Source: BS750m-G28 sp035527235
GTDB taxonomy: Archaea > Thermoproteota > Bathyarchaeia > TCS64
Assembly (NCBI GenBank): GCA_035527235.1
Contig: DATLAV010000205.1
Location: 1 to 36,959 of the forward strand
Length of the DNA: 36,959 nucleotides
Direction of reading: 5' to 3'
How positions within the stretch are numbered: position 1 is the stretch's first letter; every line of letters starts with the position of its first letter. The notes beneath the pieces were generated by a model. It did no database searches and was not told the DNA's origin. It was given only the letters and a program-made list of their open reading frames with translations. A program made the translations under genes and the position numbers. Shown in pieces: positions 1 through 9,500 of the stretch.

Positions 1-1291
1 CCTGGGGTGGGATCCCACTCTCCCTCTTCATTGGAGCAAGAGCTGTCTCCTCGATCTCCTTCATCTGGTCTCTGTCTATGGGTGTCCAGTCCTCCTGTAG
101 GCCAGCGTACTTAGCGGCAGCTATCCCGGCCCGCCTGGCGAAGGCGTAGGCTCCGGAGAGGCTGTCCTGCCAGATCTCGTCTCCGGCTGCGTAGAGCCCT
201 GGGAGGGTGGTTCCCCCGTAGTAGTTGAAGACAGGCCCCCCGAGGAAGCCAACTGGCTGGCTCTCGAACTCGGCTGTTGCCTTCCTTCGGTCAACCCCCC
301 GCTGCCTGTAGGTCTCCGTGAGGACGACGTCGGGGTAGTTCTTCTCGTCGCTGACGTAGGCCAGTTGCTTCGCCATCTGCTCCTCTGTAAGGTCCCTGGC
401 GTCCCAGGAGAGGGGTCCGTTACCCTTGTGCTCTTCCATGTGCATGGCGTAGCTCCTGCTCCACCTCTTCCTGTAGGTCTCGGTGAGGAAGTCCTCCCCC
501 TTGCCGTTGATGCATTTGCCCCCCCAGAAACGGGCCATGATGTTCCCCGACATGTGATCCGTACGGATGAGCTCCATCATCGTCAGCTCGCCCCCCGCCC
601 TGTAGACCATGCCCCTGCCGTCTCCGCAGTTGGTCCCCATGTCCCTCATGAAGAACCATTTGGTACCCGGGTTGACGACGTAGGTCCTGCTGGCGCTCCC
701 GGTGCACATCACCACGGCCTTGGCGTGGAAAGCCGTGAGCTCCCCGGTCCTCGTGTTGAGCCCGACGGCTCCGACAACCTTCCCGTCGCTGGTGAGGAGG
801 TCCACCGCCATGGTGCGTTCCACGACCTCTATGCCCCTGCGCTCCACCTCGTCCATGAGGCATTTCTTCATCGTGCCGCCTTTCACCCAGCAACCGCTCT
901 CCATCCTCTCCCCTATGCGCTCATGCCAGTAGCTGTCCCAGCTGCCGTCCTCCCTCTTGTAGATCTCGAGGCCCCAGCTCTCCAGTTCCCTGACGATGGG
1001 GGTGAACTCCTCCGCGATGATGTACTTGTCCAGGGGCCGCTCGATCCCCGACCAGCCGGAGCTGCTGCTCAGGTAGCCCTCGACGAACTCCATGCTCGTG
1101 GGGCCCCCCGGGACGTTGCACATCGGGTTGATCTCGCTGGTGTAGTGGCCTATCCCGAGGGCTCCACCGCTCCTGTGCACCGCCTTCTCCAGCACGAGGA
1201 CGTCCCCCGTGTGGTCGCTCGCCTTGATGGCGGCCATGCTCCCGGCTGCGCCGGCCCCTATGACTAGGACATCCGTCCGTACGATCTTCAT
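1..1291 (-). CDS. FAD-dependent oxidoreductase, fumarate reductase/AprA-like flavoprotein (3' end missing)
   Basis: Reading the minus strand from the ATG at 1291 gives 430 residues before the window edge. The protein opens with a beta-strand and the dinucleotide-binding motif VLVIGAGAAG (residues about 8-17), followed by EKA at the second strand and an RSGGALGIG loop. That loop resembles the RSGAVAQG-type segment of adenylylsulfate reductase alpha subunits and other fumarate reductase/succinate dehydrogenase flavoproteins. A second FAD-contact segment, GLYAAGDEIWQ, lies near the truncated end. The family transfers electrons between FAD and an organic or sulfur substrate, usually with an iron-sulfur partner; no partner is visible because the downstream side is outside the window. 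An in-frame TGA lies four codons upstream of the ATG, so this start is well bounded. The substrate is not determined. The family call is secure and the AprA-like subfamily is a suggestion. Confidence 0.88.
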   Translation of the reverse strand, partial: MKIVRTDVLVIGAGAAGSMAAIKASDHTGDVLVLEKAVHRSGGALGIGHYTSEINPMCNVPGGPTSMEFVEGYLSSSSGWSGIERPLDKYIIAEEFTPIVRELESWGLEIYKREDGSWDSYWHERIGERMESGCWVKGGTMKKCLMDEVERRGIEVVERTMAVDLLTSDGKVVGAVGLNTRTGELTAFHAKAVVMCTGSASRTYVVNPGTKWFFMRDMGTNCGDGRGMVYRAGGELTMMELIRTDHMSGNIMARFWGGKCINGKGEDFLTETYRKRWSRSYAMHMEEHKGNGPLSWDARDLTEEQMAKQLAYVSDEKNYPDVVLTETYRQRGVDRRKATAEFESQPVGFLGGPVFNYYGGTTLPGLYAAGDEIWQDSLSGAYAFARRAGIAAAKYAGLQEDWTPIDRDQMKEIEETALAPMKRESGIPPQ

Positions 1292-1518
1292 ATCCAACTG
1301 TCAAATGACTTCTTTAGTTATAATTTTACTTACGTCGGAACATTAACCGTATAATGGTATGCGAGATGGAGACACGAACGGGGTCTCACCTGAAGATTTC
1401 TACGAATCTGACATTCGTTAAACAAGATGTCGTTCGTAAATAAACTGATAGGCGTTTTCTATGAATAATAATATTAACTTTCTCATTGTTGTATGCTGAT
1501 TTCAACACGGTGGTCTAG

Positions 1519-2775
1519 TTGGAGCGGAAGGGCAGGCTGCAGGAATACTACTCAATGTTCAGGGAAGTGTTCAGCAACAAGAACATTCTGGCGATCTCCA
1601 TCACCACTTCCCTCTGGAGTCTCATGGGGATGGGCTATCGCCCCTTCTGGACACTCTACCTGCAGGACTTCCTGGGAGCCTCGGTCACGAACATCGGCAT
1701 CTTCTCGATGATCTCCACGGCTGAAAACCTCATATTCCAGCTGCCGGGGGGGCTACTGGCCGACAGGTACGGGAGGAGGAAGCTGATCATCTTCGGATCG
1801 GTCCTGAGGACTTTCGGGCCGATCCTCTACTTCCTGGCCCCAAGCTGGGAGTGGGTGATCCCCGGTGCTTTAGCGAGCGGCATGACGAGCCTATACATGC
1901 CTGCCTTCACCGCGATAGTTGCGGAGTCTCTGCCCAGTAAGAGGAGGGGCTCTGGCTATGGGGTCTACAACACGATCACACGCATCCCGAACATAATCTC
2001 CCCCCTCATAGGGGGGATCCTCATGGACACGTACGGGCTCTACAAGGGCGTCAGGATGTTCCTTTTGATGCATATCGGCGTCTCCATCTTGACGATCATC
2101 ATCAGGTACTTCACGATAAAGGAGACAATGGTTCATAAAACTGGTAAGAGACCCTCCCTGATACCCACAGCCAAGACCTTCAGAGAACTGCCCCGCCCCA
2201 TATTCATAATGATGATAGTGTCCATAATCGGAAGCTTCTCGGGGAGGCTAGTAGCGGACTATACCAACCTCTACGCCCTCGACATCCTAAAAATAACACC
2301 AACCCAGCTAGGATTCATCACCTCGATCGCCGGCCTGGTGCAGGCGACCCTCACGCTTCCCAGCGGGATGCTCTCCGACAAGTACGGCCGTAAGAACAAC
2401 ATCATGGTCTCAAGGGTCGTCTCGCCCGTCACCCAGTACTTCATGGCGGCTGTCACGGGATTCCAACCATACCTGCTGGTGAGGGCTTTCAACGCGATCG
2501 GCCTGGCCTTCGGGGGCGGCGGCGTTCGGGCGGGGGGGTCCGCCTGGAACGCCCTGATCGCCGATATCGTTCCCTCTCAGAAGAGGGCCACCGTGAACGG
2601 TGTGATAGGCACCCTCACCGCGGTCGTCGCTGCACCGTCCTCTGTTCTCGGCGGTTGGCTCTGGGAGACGTTCTATCCCCAGTTACCCTTCCAGCTCTCG
2701 GCTGTCATCGGCTTGGTCGCTGCTGCGGTTTTCTGGGTGGGCGTCCATGAACCGGAGAAGGCGCTCGAAGAATGA
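1519..2775 (+). CDS. Major facilitator superfamily transporter
   Basis: The product is a 418-residue integral membrane protein with about 12 hydrophobic segments, the normal size for an MFS permease. Two copies of the family's loop motif A are visible: GGLLADRYGRRK after the second helix (about residues 67-78) and GMLSDKYGRKNN at the matching place in the second half. The loops are short and the centre (HKTGKRPSL) is basic, typical of the cytoplasmic hinge. The substrate cannot be read from the sequence; drug/metabolite efflux or sugar export are both possible. The frame begins with TTG at 1519 directly after an in-frame TAG; ATG at 1555 is the alternative start. There is no clear ribosome-binding site. 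It is divergent from the flavoprotein gene. The 227 bp between them is AT-rich and holds an inverted repeat with ACGAA at 1402-1406 and TTCGT at 1414-1418, possibly regulatory. Confidence 0.93.
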   Translation: MERKGRLQEYYSMFREVFSNKNILAISITTSLWSLMGMGYRPFWTLYLQDFLGASVTNIGIFSMISTAENLIFQLPGGLLADRYGRRKLIIFGSVLRTFGPILYFLAPSWEWVIPGALASGMTSLYMPAFTAIVAESLPSKRRGSGYGVYNTITRIPNIISPLIGGILMDTYGLYKGVRMFLLMHIGVSILTIIIRYFTIKETMVHKTGKRPSLIPTAKTFRELPRPIFIMMIVSIIGSFSGRLVADYTNLYALDILKITPTQLGFITSIAGLVQATLTLPSGMLSDKYGRKNNIMVSRVVSPVTQYFMAAVTGFQPYLLVRAFNAIGLAFGGGGVRAGGSAWNALIADIVPSQKRATVNGVIGTLTAVVAAPSSVLGGWLWETFYPQLPFQLSAVIGLVAAAVFWVGVHEPEKALEE

Positions 2776-2883
2776 CCCAATTTACTCCACGCGCGCGTCA
2801 TTAGGTGAGATCGTGGCAGTAATACGCGCTTTCGAGAGGGGCACGGTGGGAGCGCAAGGGCAAATATCGAATGGCGACCTGCC

Positions 2884-3453
2884 CTATTTTTCAAGCTCCA
2901 GATAGAATGTGTGTTCTCTGTCCTCCACTTTTACCGTCTTGAATCCTGCATCCTCAGCCAGCTCCCTGAGGGTCTGGGCGCTCTGTTTCTTGAGGCTGGA
3001 TCCGTAGCCGGTCTCGACGGTCTCGTCCGGCATAACAATCTTGAGGGGGATGACGAAGTGCTTCTTATCACCGGATTTCTCGGGGATGTCCGCGTCCCAG
3101 ATGTGGAGCCTGGCGCCTGGCCTGAGGACCCTATGGGCCTCGGCGAGGACCTTGGGTATCTGGTCGTTGGGGATGTACATCAGGGTGTAGAAGGCCGTGG
3201 CGGCTGTGAATGAGTTGTCGAGGAATTTAAGGTCCGTGGCGTCCATGACGACCTTAAGGGCGTCGTTGTCAGTCTCCTCAAGTTCCTCAGACCGTTTGTC
3301 GATAGCTACAACTTGCATGCCGTTAAGCTTGCCAATGATGCCTTCTCCTCCGCCTCCGAGATCAAGAATGAATCCGTCGGTTATGATGGATTTGATCTCG
3401 ATGGTCTGCTGTTCCACCATGAGGGCCTGGGCGAGATATTCCTCCTGGCTCAT
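2884..3453 (-). CDS. Class I SAM-dependent methyltransferase
   Basis: A 189-residue protein with the methyltransferase fold signature. Motif I appears as ILDLGGGGEG, the acidic end of strand 2 as VVAIDKR, motif II as VVMDATDLKFLDNSF, and a later strand as HRVLRPGARLHIWDAD. These resemble the Methyltransf_11 (UbiE-like) family, which uses S-adenosylmethionine; the acceptor is unknown. The open frame continues upstream to 3573, but that extra part reads through a tRNA-like sequence (3532-3559) and is not real coding. I chose ATG 3453, which lies about 30 bp downstream of a good TATA box at 3481-3493, suggesting a leaderless transcript. It is convergent with the MFS gene and ends in TAG. Confidence 0.87.
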   Translation of the reverse strand: MSQEEYLAQALMVEQQTIEIKSIITDGFILDLGGGGEGIIGKLNGMQVVAIDKRSEELEETDNDALKVVMDATDLKFLDNSFTAATAFYTLMYIPNDQIPKVLAEAHRVLRPGARLHIWDADIPEKSGDKKHFVIPLKIVMPDETVETGYGSSLKKQSAQTLRELAEDAGFKTVKVEDREHTFYLELEK

Positions 3454-3480
3454 GGGTCTTCGTGGCAAATTTGAGTTAAG

Positions 3481-3493
3481 GATATAATATACT
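3481..3493 (-). promoter_or_regulatory. TATA box of the methyltransferase gene
   Basis: On the minus strand this reads as an AT-rich box, AGTATATTATATC, centred about 33 bp upstream of the ATG at 3453. That is the archaeal TATA spacing for a nearly leaderless mRNA. It supports the shorter start over the upstream extension. Confidence 0.55.
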
Positions 3494-3531
3494 GTTCGGT
3501 GTTTGTGTCCAGTGCTGCGCGCGCAGTATAA

Positions 3532-3559
3532 TGGAGCCCCGGGTGGGATTTGAACCCAG
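3532..3559 (-). pseudogene. tRNA 3'-end fragment (T arm, acceptor strand, CCA)
   Basis: The minus strand holds the 3' portion of a tRNA: T stem-loop CTGGG-TTCAAAT-CCCAC, the acceptor 3' strand CCGGGGC, discriminator T, and an encoded CCA. The segment 3535-3557 matches 3723-3745, the 3' end of the intact tRNA-Thr, at 22 of 23 positions. No 5' half that could pair with the acceptor strand is present upstream of it. The T stem has one C-C mismatch, while one position shows a paired (compensated) change, so it may derive from a related isoacceptor rather than from a plain copy. It most likely is an integration or duplication scar; a split-tRNA 3' half is less likely because no anticodon stem strand is seen. 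Confidence 0.7.
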
Positions 3560-3644
3560 GTAGCATAAATCATTCAAGCTATTCAGGAGCTGAACAGTGG
3601 CTATACAGCTTCAACACACATAAGAAAACACCCAGAAAAACACT

Positions 3645-3662
3645 CCAAAACACAAAACAACT
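3645..3662. repeat. A/C-rich word shared with the trailer of tRNA-Met/Ile2
   Basis: The + strand carries CCAAAACACAAAACAACT inside an A/C-rich stretch (about 3608-3680) downstream of the tRNA-Thr 3' end. A near-identical word, CCAAAACACAACAACT, lies at 26789-26804 downstream of the other CAT-anticodon tRNA. On the tRNA strand both tracts are G/T-rich and could act as U-rich termination regions. The match is short and in low-complexity sequence. Confidence 0.45.
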
Positions 3663-3722
3663 CCAAAAAAAACCCCTTTTACCTCCATTATGATAGAGGG
3701 GGGAGGGGGTCACATAAAATAG

Positions 3723-3795
3723 AGCCCCGGGCGGGATTTGAACCCGCGGCCAACAACTTACGAGGCTGCCGCTCTGGCCTCTGAGCTACCGGGGC
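3723..3795 (-). tRNA. tRNA-Thr (CGT)
   Basis: A complete 73-nt cloverleaf on the minus strand: acceptor GCCCCGG pairs with CCGGGGC, D stem GCTC/GAGC, anticodon stem GCAGC/GTTGT with loop CTCGTAA (anticodon CGT, reads ACG), a five-base variable loop, and T stem GCGGG/CCCGC. The discriminator base is T, as is usual for archaeal tRNA-Thr. Unlike the other complete tRNA genes in the window, the following bases are CTA rather than CCA, so the end must be added or repaired by the CCA-adding enzyme. A TATA box lies at 3824-3831. Confidence 0.95.
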
Positions 3796-3823
3796 ACAGC
3801 AACTCCTAATGAAGAGAATCCCA

Positions 3824-3831
3824 TTTTTAAG
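3824..3831 (-). promoter_or_regulatory. TATA box of tRNA-Thr
   Basis: TTTTTAAG on the + strand (CTTAAAAA on the tRNA strand) is centred about 32 bp upstream of the tRNA 5' end, the expected position for an archaeal tRNA promoter. Confidence 0.5.
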
Positions 3832-3840
3832 ACGTGCGGT

Positions 3841-4098
3841 CTAGAAGATCTTCCTCAGCACCGCAAGGATCCCCATCACGAAGAAAACGGAGACCGCCAG
3901 AAACTCACTCCCCGTGAACCAGTAGACCGCAAACGCGATGACCGCCCCCGGGATCAGCACTATCACGAGCCCCGCAATGTAGGAGAGCACCGCCCCCAGG
4001 ATCAGGAGCACGAACAGCCCTATCAGGAGACCCAGCCACTCGTAGGGATCCAACCCTGGAACACCATGAGAAGGAGAGGCGATCCTCCCTAAAAACAT
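3841..4098 (-). CDS. Small hydrophobic membrane protein of unknown function
   Basis: An 85-residue protein with three predicted membrane segments at about residues 20-39, 42-61 and 66-82, and short basic ends (VLRKIF at the C-terminus). I do not recognise the family. Its ATG lies one base after the TGA of the upstream CoA-transferase gene (TGA-G-ATG), so the two are very probably co-transcribed and translationally coupled. It ends in TAG 46 bp before the tRNA-Thr gene, which lies on the same strand. A membrane anchor, small transporter subunit or stress-related peptide are all possible. Confidence 0.7.
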   Translation of the reverse strand: MFLGRIASPSHGVPGLDPYEWLGLLIGLFVLLILGAVLSYIAGLVIVLIPGAVIAFAVYWFTGSEFLAVSVFFVMGILAVLRKIF

Positions 4099-4099
4099 C

Positions 4100-5257
4100 T
4101 CACATAGGCTTCGACGTGACGCCGGCCTTCACCAGCTCCTCGAACCTCTCATCCGAGACCCCCAGGAGCTCCCTGAGCACCTCCCTGCTGTGCTGCGCCA
4201 GCACCGGCGACGCCGTCCTCACCTCACCGGGGCTCTCAGTCATCTTCACCGGGAAGTTGAGGAGCTTCAGCTTGCCCGCCTTGCCATGCTCCACCTCCAC
4301 GAACATGTCCCGGGCGTTCAGGTGGGGATCCTCGATAGTCTCGTTCACGTGGTAGATGGGCGCCACGGGAAGCCCCATGCCGACGAAGAGGTCGACGGCC
4401 TCGTCCCGGGTCATGGATGCGACCCGCTCCTCCAGCATCTCCTTCGTAGGCTCCTCCACCTCCATCCACTCCTTCATCTTGTCCATGCCTCTGGGCCCGA
4501 AGCCCGCCAGCCTGACCCAGCCGCCGTCGCTCGTCTTCAGTATGCCGCCGATGCCGCCCCTCCCCATGGGATACTTCTCCCGGATCTCCCTCGGGGTCAT
4601 CCCGAAGAGAAGGTAGGCCGTGATCGCCGTGTTGTACGCGGACATGCAGTCGAACTGGGCGACGTCGATCATCTGCCCCTTCCCCGTCCTGTCCCTATAC
4701 CTGAGGGCGGCGAGGAGAGACATGGCCGCCATCGTCCCGGGGCCGAGGTCCCCGTAGGCCTGGGCCATCTCGATGGGAGGCCCTTCGGGATCGTGGCTCT
4801 CCCCGGTGAGCCGGGTGTGACCGCTCATCGCCTCCGCAATCATTGCGTAGCTCCTCCGCTTCGTATAGGGCCCCGTCTGACCGAAGCCCGAGAGCGCCGC
4901 GTAGATAACCTTGGGGTTCAGCTCCTTGAGAACGTCGTATCCGAAGCCCAGCCGCTCCATAGCACCGGGGCTAAAGTTCTGGACCACAACATCCGAGACC
5001 TTCACCAGCTCCTTGAATATCTCCGCGCCCTCCGGCTCCTTCAGGTTGAGGGTGAGGCTCTTCTTATTCAGGTTCAGGTGGTGGAACGTGTAGCTGGAAC
5101 CCCCCTTCAGGGCTCCCTCGGCCGCCCGGTCGATGGCCCCCCACGGCGGCTCGATCCTGATGACCTCCGCCCCAAAGTCCGCCAGCATCATGCAGCACCA
5201 CGGCCCGAACCAGACATGGCACAGATCCAAAACCCTGATGTCGTCAAGTACCTTCAT
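4100..5257 (-). CDS. Class III (CaiB/BaiF family) CoA transferase
   Basis: A 385-residue protein of the formyl-CoA/carnitine CoA-transferase family, which moves coenzyme A between carboxylic acids through an aspartyl-CoA thioester. The start (MKVLDDIRVLDL), the segment GAEVIRIEPP, VVQNFSPGAMERLG, and LSGFGQTGPY are typical. The catalytic aspartate is expected in AYGDLGPG, matching the GD-x3-G position of the family. The open frame extends far upstream of residue 1 but that part is antisense to thiL. I chose ATG 5257 because it has a strong Shine-Dalgarno GGAGGT (5265-5270) seven bases upstream and a TATA-like box just beyond. The acid substrate is unknown; the coupled 85-residue membrane protein gives no clear hint. 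Confidence 0.9.
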   Translation of the reverse strand: MKVLDDIRVLDLCHVWFGPWCCMMLADFGAEVIRIEPPWGAIDRAAEGALKGGSSYTFHHLNLNKKSLTLNLKEPEGAEIFKELVKVSDVVVQNFSPGAMERLGFGYDVLKELNPKVIYAALSGFGQTGPYTKRRSYAMIAEAMSGHTRLTGESHDPEGPPIEMAQAYGDLGPGTMAAMSLLAALRYRDRTGKGQMIDVAQFDCMSAYNTAITAYLLFGMTPREIREKYPMGRGGIGGILKTSDGGWVRLAGFGPRGMDKMKEWMEVEEPTKEMLEERVASMTRDEAVDLFVGMGLPVAPIYHVNETIEDPHLNARDMFVEVEHGKAGKLKLLNFPVKMTESPGEVRTASPVLAQHSREVLRELLGVSDERFEELVKAGVTSKPM

Positions 5258-5264
5258 CCAACAG

Positions 5265-5280
5265 ACCTCCAGATTTAAAG
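5265..5280 (-). promoter_or_regulatory. Shine-Dalgarno and TATA-like box of the CoA-transferase gene
   Basis: On the minus strand CTTTAAAT (5273-5280) is followed by GGAGGT (5265-5270), seven bases before the ATG at 5257. The strong Shine-Dalgarno fixes the start. The TATA-like box is so close to the start that it may instead be part of the leader. Confidence 0.5.
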
Positions 5281-5351
5281 GAAATAACCCAGCAAGCATA
5301 TTTGACGTTTTCCAGAAGGCAGCGGTAAAGTTATTGGCTCCAGAAAACCCC

Positions 5352-6362
5352 ATGGACCATGATGAGACCATGCCAAAGACGGTGGGAGAAATAGGGGAGA
5401 GGGGCCTCATAGAGCTGATGCTCCGCCACATCACCCCGATGCCCAACATGCCGATACCCTTCTGGGACGACGTGATGGCGGTCAGCCTCGGCGACGGGAG
5501 GGCCGCGGTGATGAACACCGACATGCTCGTCTGGAGCACCGACATCCCCCCGGGCATGAGCCACTTCCAGGCCGCCAGAAAGGCGGTGGTCATGAACTTC
5601 AGCGACCTGGGGGCGAAGGGCGTCCAGCCCCAAGCGTTCCTCTCCAGCCTCGGCATACCCAGGGACGTCAGAGTGGACGACGTCGAAGAACTGGCCAAAG
5701 GCTTCGAGGCCGGGGCACGGGAGTACGGCGGATACGTCATAGGAGGGGACACAAACGAGGCCCCCGACATCATCATCAGCGGAGTAGCGTTCGGCGTCGG
5801 CGAAGAGAACAGACTCATGAAGAGGAAGGGCACGACGCCAGGGGACGTCCTCGCCGCCACCGGGAGGTTCGGCGATACTGCCGCCGCATTCAAGATCCTC
5901 CTAGAGGGCGTCGACGCACCGGACGCGCTCAGGGAAAAACTGCTGGCATCCGTCTACACCCCAAACGCAAGGGTGAGGGAGGGCATCGCCCTCGGGGAGT
6001 CCGGCGCGGTCACAGCCTCTATAGACTCGAGCGACGGCCTCGCCGTCAGCCTCTACGACCTCTCCCGGAGCAGCGGCGTCGGCTTCAAGCTCCACACACT
6101 GCCCATCTCAGCCATGGCCGAGGAGTTCGCTGGCATCCACGACATGGACCCCGGGAAGCTGGCCCTCTACGGCGGCGAGGAGTACGAACTCGTCTTCACC
6201 GTGAAGCCCTCAGAGATGGATATGGCGAGGGAGGCCCTAAGAACAGTGGGTTGCGACCTCTTAGAGTTGGGTGTGGCCACGTCTACGAGGAGGATGGTGT
6301 TGGTGGAGGATGGCGTGGAGACCCTCATCAAGAAGGGGGGCTGGGAGCACTTCACGGGTTAA
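5352..6362 (+). CDS. thiL: Thiamine-monophosphate kinase ThiL
   Basis: A 336-residue enzyme that phosphorylates thiamine monophosphate to thiamine diphosphate with ATP, the last step of cofactor synthesis. The N-terminal KTVGEIGERGLIE, the acidic metal-binding strand WDDVMAVSL, the segment MNTDMLVWSTDIP, NFSDLGAKGVQP (the DLAAMGA-type motif), YVIGGDTNEAP, and SIDSSDGLAVSLYDL are all hallmark PurM/ThiL motifs. GGEEYELVF is the usual C-terminal signature. ThiL would supply thiamine diphosphate to POR in this same window. The frame is open further upstream, but that part is antisense to the CoA-transferase gene. ATG 5352 and ATG 5370 are both plausible starts. There is no ribosome-binding site, so a leaderless mRNA is likely. 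Divergent from the CoA-transferase gene. Confidence 0.93.
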   Translation: MDHDETMPKTVGEIGERGLIELMLRHITPMPNMPIPFWDDVMAVSLGDGRAAVMNTDMLVWSTDIPPGMSHFQAARKAVVMNFSDLGAKGVQPQAFLSSLGIPRDVRVDDVEELAKGFEAGAREYGGYVIGGDTNEAPDIIISGVAFGVGEENRLMKRKGTTPGDVLAATGRFGDTAAAFKILLEGVDAPDALREKLLASVYTPNARVREGIALGESGAVTASIDSSDGLAVSLYDLSRSSGVGFKLHTLPISAMAEEFAGIHDMDPGKLALYGGEEYELVFTVKPSEMDMAREALRTVGCDLLELGVATSTRRMVLVEDGVETLIKKGGWEHFTG

Positions 6363-6544
6363 TGAAGAAAAGATGAAAAAGGTCCTCTAAGTGGGATAAA
6401 ACTAGGCCAGAAGACGCGATTAAAAGATATTTTAATACCATTTTTCATAAATTTCAGTTAATCCAGCCCGTCTACCTGAGGGGATCGCAATAAAGCTCTT
6501 ATTTCCCTTGGACATCTTTACTCTCATACAAGGGTCGAGACGTT

Positions 6545-9500
6545 TTGGACAAAGCTCAATCAAAGGTACTACGCAGGATCGACGAATGGAAGCTCAAGCT
6601 CATCGACCTGAGCAGGCGAAACCGCCTCGTCAACTTCAGGCCCACCAGGAGCTCCAACACCCAGTTCGACGAGCCCGGGATGAACGCCGTCTTCGAGAGG
6701 CTCGTCACCGAGAACAAGTGGTGGGAGATCTGGATGCCCCCAGCGGAAGGCGAGAGGGCGACGCGCCCCCGGAAGACCCAGGTGGTCCCATCGACGCAGG
6801 AGCGCAGCCAGCTGGAGAGGATCCTGAGGAACCTCGCCCGCCGGTCGGCCTCAGAGTACAGGGAGAGGGGGATCAGGGTACTCTACGTGACCTTTGGAAT
6901 GCTTAGGTGGGTCGACTCGGGCACCAGCGAGCAGCTCATGTCCCCCATCGCGCTGACCCCGGTGGAGCTCACCCGTAAGACGACCAGGGACCCCTACAGG
7001 ATACAGATACCGGCCGTCGAGGACGAAGTCATACTGAACCCCGCCCTCAAGCTGAAGCTCCAGTACGACCACAACATCGAGCTGCCGCCCCTCCCAGACT
7101 TCGAGGAGAGAACACTGAGCGACTACCTAGACACGGTCCAGGAGGCGGTGGAGGGCACCGGCTGGTACGTTGAACCCACGGTCCAGCTCGGCCTCTTCTC
7201 CTTCTACAAGCTGGTCATGTACCACGACCTTGAGGAGAACGCCAACATCATCGCGGAGCACCCCCTCATCAAGGCCCTCGCCGGCGTCGCCCAGCCCCCC
7301 ACGGCTGACGGCCTCCTGCCCACAGAGGGGGAGCTAGACGGCATCGTAGACCCTAAGGGCACATACCAGGTCCTCGACGCCGACAGCAGCCAGCAGCTCT
7401 GCATCCAGTACGCCCTCGGGGGGCAGAGCTTCGTGATGCACGGCCCCCCGGGCACCGGGAAGAGCCAGACTATCGCCAACATGATCTCCGAGTTCATCGC
7501 CGCCGGGAAGAGCGTCCTCTTCGTCAGCGAGAAGATGGCCGCCCTCGAGGTCGTCTACAGTCGCCTCAAGGCGAAGAACCTAGACGACTTCTGCCTCGAG
7601 CTCCACAGCCACAAGGCGAACAAGAGGGAGGTCGTCGCAGAGCTGAAGAGGTCCATGGACGAGCACCTGAGTCTAAGGGGGGGCATCACCGACGAGGAGC
7701 TAAGCAGGCTGGCGTCACGCCGGGACCAGCTCAACGCCTACGTCGAGGCCCTCCACATCAGGAGACAGCCCATGGAGATGAGCGCCTACGAGCTCTTCGG
7801 CAGGCTCGCGCGCCTCGAGGAGGCCCCCTTCCTCCCCAGCGGTTACCCCGCGTTCAACACCCTGAACCAGGCGAGGCTCTTCGAGCTCGAGGAGAAGATG
7901 AGGAGGCTCACCAACGCCTGGGCCGTCGTCGAGGAGGGGCAGAGGTTTCCCTGGAGGGGGTGCAGGGAGGAAAGGTTCACCCCCGAGACACGCTCAAGCT
8001 GGATGGCCCTCCTGGATGGAGCCATCTCCACCATCGAGGGGCTCAAGGAGGCCACGACCAGGTTCACGGAGACCCTGGGGCTGGAGGCCCCCAAGACCAC
8101 CGCAGAGTACGAGCGCCTCCAGAGGCTGGCGGAGCTCATCACGGCGACGCCGAGGCCCCCCATGAACTGGTTCGAGGACGTCGACCTCGATGGCGTCAAG
8201 GACAGGACAAGGGACCTCAGAAAGGAGTGGGAGGCCTACTGGAACGAGCGGAGGGCGTTGGAGAAGAGCTACGACAGCAGGTTCCTCGTCCTCCCGCCGG
8301 GCACCGCCGACCGCATAGAGGGGGAGTGGAGCTCACTGAAGGAGGTCCTTAAGCCCGCCTCGAAGGGAGACGGCGATCTCCTGAAGCAGATGACGGAGCT
8401 CAACGAGTACGCCACCAACCTCCGGGACGGGATGCTCAAATGGAAGAAGGACGCCGACGCCACTGCTGAGTTCCTGGGATTGAAGACGGACGTCGAGACT
8501 CCAGAGAGGGCGATGCAGCTCTCCCAACTCGCCGACCTCTGCGAGGGGGAGACCAAGCCCGAGAGGGCGTGGCTCGACATGAGCAGACTCCAGGAGACGA
8601 GGGCGCTGCTCGAGAGCCTCAGGGAGCACTACAGCGGGAGCGAGGAGCTCAGGGGCAGGCTCGACGTCTACACGGAGGAGCTCCTCACCCTCGACCTGGA
8701 CCGTCTCATCGGATGGTACGAGGGCTCCGGCAAATCCTTCCTCAGGTTCCTTAACCCCAGCCACTACAGCATCCAGGGAACCGTCTCCAGGGTCAGCAGG
8801 TCAGGCAGCGTGCCCGAGACGATACTCGACGACCTGAAGACCGCCAAGGAGCTCGTCCAGCTCCAGAGAAAGCTCGCCGAAGGCCAGGAGGACGCAAAAA
8901 AGGCCCTGGGAAGCTACTACACCGGCGACAGGCCCGACTTCGAGGCCGCAGAGAAGGCCCTGGAGACCGCCGAGACGGCCATCAAGATCGCAGGGAGAGC
9001 CAGGGCACCCAAGGCCTTGAGGGACAACCTTGCAGCCGGCACCAAGCCCGGGAAGGACCTCCTCGAGGTAGGCCACAGGCTAAGGGACTCCCTCGCCGCC
9101 TGGAGGAAGAGGACCCGGGAGGTGGGAGGTCTGGTGCCCCCGAGGAGGATTCCGACCTCAGGGAAGTCACTGGAGAAGAGCACGTTCAAGGAGATCGATG
9201 AGTGGGCCTACGAGGTCGGCGAGAGGCTTGGGGCCCTGAGCAGGACATCAGCAGAGGCCCTGGCGACCCGGAAGACAGAGCATCCACCCCACATGGGGGC
9301 CCTCATCCTGGACCTTAGGAGGGTCGAGGGGCTCCAGAGGTTCGAGGACCACGTCGAGGGGCTCAAGGAGGAGATGCAGGGCTCCTTCGGCCACCTCTAC
9401 GCCGGGCTCCTCACCGACTGGGACGCCGTCGCCGGGGCGGTGGACTGGACCAAGAGGGTGATCCGGGCCCTCTCCAGCGGCGTGCCGGACTCCCTGAAGA

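Noticed and set aside
365..1267. 300-codon open frame on the + strand
   Set aside because: It lies opposite the flavoprotein gene, whose minus-strand frame has clear FAD motifs. The antisense frame is Pro/His/Ala-rich filler produced by high GC content.
3454..3573. N-terminal extension of the methyltransferase to ATG 3573
   Set aside because: The extension translates a tRNA T arm and acceptor stem (WVQIPPGAP) and crosses the TATA box.
4190..5278. 362-codon open frame on the + strand
   Set aside because: Antisense of the CoA-transferase gene; low-complexity composition and no recognisable motif.
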